Positions 61,004 to 64,000 of a DNA stretch of 64,000 nt are shown here, one piece after another. Under the pieces are notes generated by a model. It searched no databases and had not been told where the DNA came from. It saw only the letters and a list, made by a program, of their open reading frames with translations. A program made the translations under genes and the position numbers. The number at the start of each line of letters is the position of its first letter. The stretch's first letter is position 1. Origin of the DNA: Ignavibacteriales bacterium (GTDB lineage Bacteria; Bacteroidota; Ignavibacteria; Ignavibacteriales; Melioribacteraceae); NCBI GenBank assembly GCA_026390795.1, contig JAPLFG010000003.1:1860001-1924000 (forward strand), read 5' to 3'.

Positions 61004-62905
61004 TTACTGGGGCGATTTATTTTTTAATTTATTTACTAATTTCATATCTGGTTCCAAGCCTTTCGTTTTAATAATGTTTATTTGATCCCAGGCTTCTTTG
61101 TATTTACCAATGTTGTAAAAACTGCTTGCTAAATAATAATGTGCTTGAGTATAGGTTGGATTAAAAACCAAAGCAATGGAAAATTTTTTGATCGCTTCTT
61201 CATAATTGTGCATAAAATAGTGAACATAACCTAGATTATAAAATGCATCTGTGTAATTACCTTGAAGTTCTATAGCCTTGTTAAGGTCAACAAGAGCTTT
61301 CTCGTAGTCTTTAATATAGATATAAGCACTTGCCCTGTTGTTGTAGGCATATGGCGATTCAGGTTTAATCCGAATGGCCTCATTCATATACTGAATTGCA
61401 GTTTGGAAATCCTTCTTTTCCTGATATGCAATACCTAGATTATCATATGCGCGGTAATAATTTTTATCTTTTGCAATAACATTTTTGAAATCTAATATCG
61501 CCATATCAACTTCGTTCTTTTGTAAATAAACATATCCTCTAAAAAACTCCGGACGAACTTTATTAGGCGACTTGTTCATTGAATCAGTCCACATTGCAAT
61601 CGGATCGTTCCACAATTCGTTTCTTAGATAGGTTAGAACCGAACAACTAAGTATAAAAACAGCAAGAATGGAAAATTTCAGAACGTTGTATCGCCGAGGA
61701 ATCATAAAAACCAATGAGGCAATGAGTAATGAGAGTCCGAATAACGGTAAATAAAGACGGTGTTCAACAATGACGTCTCTAATGGGAATGATGCTGGACT
61801 CGATGGAAAGGGTAATAAAAAACCACAAAATCGAGAAAGAAATTAGAGGATACTTTTTCCAGAATTTAATACTAACGGCGATCAATGAAGTCAATAGAAG
61901 TAAACAACCGATAGTTTTAACATCTAACAGTGATTGATAAATTGGGAAATCATAATCTAAATTTTGATTAATTGGGATTAAGAAAAGTCTAAGATAAGTT
62001 ACTAAGACATTAATTTGAGTAAGTAAATAATCTTTTCTTGAGATTTCATCTGTTTCTGAAGGTAAACCAAAAATTAGAATTGCGATTATTACAAAAATGA
62101 TAAATATTGATATTAGTGGTAATACTACTTTCCAGTTAATTCTTTTCTCTTTATTCCTGAAGAAAAGAATTTCATAAATAATAATTGTTGCGGGAATAGT
62201 AAGGACAATTTGCTTACTTCCCATCCCCATGAATGCTGAAATAATTGAAAAGATAAAAAGAATCGTGACTTTAAGATACTTTTTGGTTGATTTAACAGGA
62301 CTGCTTAAATAAATCGATCTGGCTTTAATGTAAATGCATAATGATGCTAAATAACACATAGTGGCTAAAGAAGTCATCCTTTGAATAACATAAGTAACTG
62401 CTTGTGTTTGAACTGGATGAGAAATGAAAATTAATCCTACAATCAGGATAAATGCAGTTTTATCTTTATTACTGAAAATCTCACGCAATTTGGAAGTATT
62501 TAGAGTAAGCGAGGTTAACATCATTACTAATAATGAGTTGACGAGGTGAATGGCAATATTTACAATATGATAACCGGTAACATTTATTCCATCAAAATGA
62601 AAGTTTAGTGCAAAAGTTAAACTGGATAAATACCGGGCATGTATGAAATCGTAAAAGCTTGGAAATCGAAAAAAGTTATCAAGATTCTTAATTAGTGGAT
62701 CGCCGACTATGGAGTCATAATCATCGTAATAAAATGGCACTTTAAATGTATTTGAGTATAATATAACTCCTACTGCAATTACAGCAAGAATTAAGATCCA
62801 ATTTGGCAGATTTAAAACAAGGAAATCTTTTTCGTTTTTGACATGAAGAGTTTTATCTTTATTTACTTTTTTAATGTTATTTTTTAATTCTCTACTTTTG
62901 CTCAT
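61004..62905 (-). CDS. TMTC-like polytopic membrane protein with C-terminal TPRs
   Basis: A 633-residue protein: about 11 TM segments, with FYYDDYDSIVGDPLIKN in the first loop (acidic motif of GT-C glycosyltransferases), ARYLSSLTFALNFHFDGINV and GYHIVNIAIHLVNSLLV, then EHRLYLPLFGLSLL, and from about residue 430 at least five TPRs (e.g. YRAYDNLGIAYQEKKDFQTA, AYNNRASAYIYIKDYEKALV). This layout matches bacterial relatives of TMTC O-mannosyltransferases, which use a lipid-linked sugar. The substrate is unknown; it may glycosylate secreted proteins. It is divergent from the GT4 gene over only 39 bases. Confidence 0.82.
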   Translation of the reverse strand: MSKSRELKNNIKKVNKDKTLHVKNEKDFLVLNLPNWILILAVIAVGVILYSNTFKVPFYYDDYDSIVGDPLIKNLDNFFRFPSFYDFIHARYLSSLTFALNFHFDGINVTGYHIVNIAIHLVNSLLVMMLTSLTLNTSKLREIFSNKDKTAFILIVGLIFISHPVQTQAVTYVIQRMTSLATMCYLASLCIYIKARSIYLSSPVKSTKKYLKVTILFIFSIISAFMGMGSKQIVLTIPATIIIYEILFFRNKEKRINWKVVLPLISIFIIFVIIAILIFGLPSETDEISRKDYLLTQINVLVTYLRLFLIPINQNLDYDFPIYQSLLDVKTIGCLLLLTSLIAVSIKFWKKYPLISFSILWFFITLSIESSIIPIRDVIVEHRLYLPLFGLSLLIASLVFMIPRRYNVLKFSILAVFILSCSVLTYLRNELWNDPIAMWTDSMNKSPNKVRPEFFRGYVYLQKNEVDMAILDFKNVIAKDKNYYRAYDNLGIAYQEKKDFQTAIQYMNEAIRIKPESPYAYNNRASAYIYIKDYEKALVDLNKAIELQGNYTDAFYNLGYVHYFMHNYEEAIKKFSIALVFNPTYTQAHYYLASSFYNIGKYKEAWDQINIIKTKGLEPDMKLVNKLKNKSPQ

Positions 62906-62944
62906 AGCCTAAGTATTTATTCATTTGTGGGATATTTATAATCT

Positions 62945-63994
62945 ATGATTTGTATTAATGCCCGTTTTCTTACAAGAACCATAACTGGAATTGAAAGATA
63001 CGCTACTGAAATTTCCTATGCACTAAAAAAAATCGACAGCGATATTTTATTATTATGTCCTGCCAATTTATCCAACCCACAATTGGAAAAAGAATTAATT
63101 CCCAAAAGGATCGGCATATTTAGAGACCATCTCTGGGAACAAATAAGTTTACCCCTCTATTTAATAAAGAACAAGAAACCGTTTCTAATTAACCTGACAA
63201 ACACTGCTCCTATTTTTTATAAAAATCAGGTTTTAGTAATTCATGATTTAGCCTTTCTTCATCAGCCCAACTGGTACACAAGAAAGGCCGCCATTTCTTT
63301 CCGTCTATTTGTAAGTAAATCAGCGAATGCTTCAAAAGCAATTATTACAATGAGCAATTTTACAAAGCAGGAGATTATTAAATATCTAAATGTTCCAGCA
63401 GAAAAAATTACAGTAATCCCATCAGCCATCCCTTCTTTCGTCAAGAAATATTATAATAATGAGTATGAAAACAAGTATGGTGAATATATCTTGACTGTTT
63501 CATCAATAGAACCCCGAAAAAATATAACAAACTTGGTTGAGGCTTTTATTAAGCTCGATAGACCTAATTTAAAACTACTTATTGTTGGAAAAATACACCC
63601 GAGGGTTTTCAGGAAAGTCAGGCTTGATTTCACTAAAAATAAAAACATCCTTATGCTTGGTTACGTTTCGGATCAAGAATTGGTCGGTTTGTATAAAAAT
63701 GCAAAGCTTTTTGCTTATCTTTCATATTACGAAGGATTTGGTTTTCCACCAATCGAGGCGATTTTTTGTGGATGTACAACCATAGTCTCAAATACAAGTA
63801 GTTTACCTGAAGTTTGCGGTGAATTTGCAAATTATTGTGACGCTTATAGCACAAATGATATTGTCTCTAAATTCGATAAGATCCTAACTGATGACGTTAA
63901 AATTGAGGAAGAAAGGCTAGAGCTTTTCAGACAGAAATTTAGTTGGAATAATAGTGCTAGAATGATGTTGGATTTAATAAATAAAGTCTCATAA
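62945..63994 (+). CDS. GT4 family glycosyltransferase
   Basis: A 349-residue GT-B enzyme. The N-terminal INARFLTRTITGIERYATEI and the middle LVIHDLAFLHQPNWYTRKAA are typical of mannosyl/rhamnosyltransferases of the GT4 group; the donor site shows ILTVSSIEPRKNITNLVEAF, LLIVGK, LGYVSDQELVGLYKNAKLFA and SYYEGFGFPPIEAIFCG (E-x7-E). It likely builds a surface polysaccharide. The stop TAA overlaps an ATG (TAATGGGAA) at the window end, so another gene of the same operon probably starts at 63994. Confidence 0.92.
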   Translation: MICINARFLTRTITGIERYATEISYALKKIDSDILLLCPANLSNPQLEKELIPKRIGIFRDHLWEQISLPLYLIKNKKPFLINLTNTAPIFYKNQVLVIHDLAFLHQPNWYTRKAAISFRLFVSKSANASKAIITMSNFTKQEIIKYLNVPAEKITVIPSAIPSFVKKYYNNEYENKYGEYILTVSSIEPRKNITNLVEAFIKLDRPNLKLLIVGKIHPRVFRKVRLDFTKNKNILMLGYVSDQELVGLYKNAKLFAYLSYYEGFGFPPIEAIFCGCTTIVSNTSSLPEVCGEFANYCDAYSTNDIVSKFDKILTDDVKIEEERLELFRQKFSWNNSARMMLDLINKVS

Positions 63995-64000
63995 TGGGAA

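Overview
The window is AT-rich, gene-dense bacterial DNA. Three large secreted proteins end in the Por/type IX sorting domain with the NYPNPFNPST-like motif, followed by a YFYRLxAG...KKMxxLK tail. Together with GWxTD, LptE, BamA-like, MlaEFD and TonB-receptor genes, this points to a Gram-negative member of the Bacteroidota/Chlorobi (FCB) group, most likely class Ignavibacteria. The taxonomy is inferred from these proteins, not from rRNA, which is absent.

Layout. (1) 1-6990 is an accessory region next to tRNA-Thr(TGT). It holds an AbiEi/AbiEii type IV toxin-antitoxin pair (antitoxin cut by the window edge), a phage-like lysis set (3-TM holin, small coiled-coil membrane protein, M15 endolysin), a DUF6266-like protein, a secreted WEIHP-motif protein and a stand-alone ArdC N-terminal domain. 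Repeat-rich DNA separates them and no integrase is visible. (2) 7197-20031 carries a TrmH-type rRNA methyltransferase, DinB-fold proteins, a type IX-secreted GH13 amylase, a TonB-receptor-like protein, HU, a secreted PQQ-type sugar dehydrogenase, two thioredoxin-fold proteins, and a class II photolyase/EVE/DinB/SRPBCC cluster. (3) 20273-24441 is an iron module: fused FeoA-FeoB, a Cys-rich FeoB partner missed by ORF length cut-offs, a hemerythrin-domain protein and a LuxR regulator with a degenerate receiver. (4) 24524-51383 is mostly a minus-strand housekeeping and envelope block: uvrA, a propeller/SpoIIE sensor, mlaD-mlaF-mlaE, yraN, rnhB, a BamA/TamA homologue, pfkB, GWxTD, rimO, cdsA, a CPBP protease, DUF3108, GT9, alkyladenine glycosylase, a processive GT2, lptE, a sigma-54 activator, a SPOR protein and miaB. 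(5) 51400-54548 is a repeat island around a four-helix-bundle (23S-IVS/S23 type) gene and rpiA. (6) 54549-63994 holds a 2062-residue type IX-secreted adhesin-like protein, a TMTC-like TPR membrane protein and a GT4 glycosyltransferase, whose operon continues past the edge.

The most unusual signal is a set of short, degenerate, partly palindromic repeat families (word themes GATTAAGATTATGATCATGA, AGCTAATAGCTG, GGCACTCAGGCACT, GGAAGATGGTTGATGG, AATTGAGAATTGATAATT, GTCATTCCGG..CCGGAAT, AATCAGCGT.ATCTGCGTTCT). They lie between genes and are also read in frame inside genes: an insertion of about 41 residues in RpiA, the signal-peptide n-regions of BamA, LptE and DUF3108, the ends of phage lysis proteins, and the sorting domain of the sugar dehydrogenase. 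One family forms hairpins on both sides of the four-helix-bundle gene, which makes that locus a candidate for an undescribed intervening-sequence-like mobile element.
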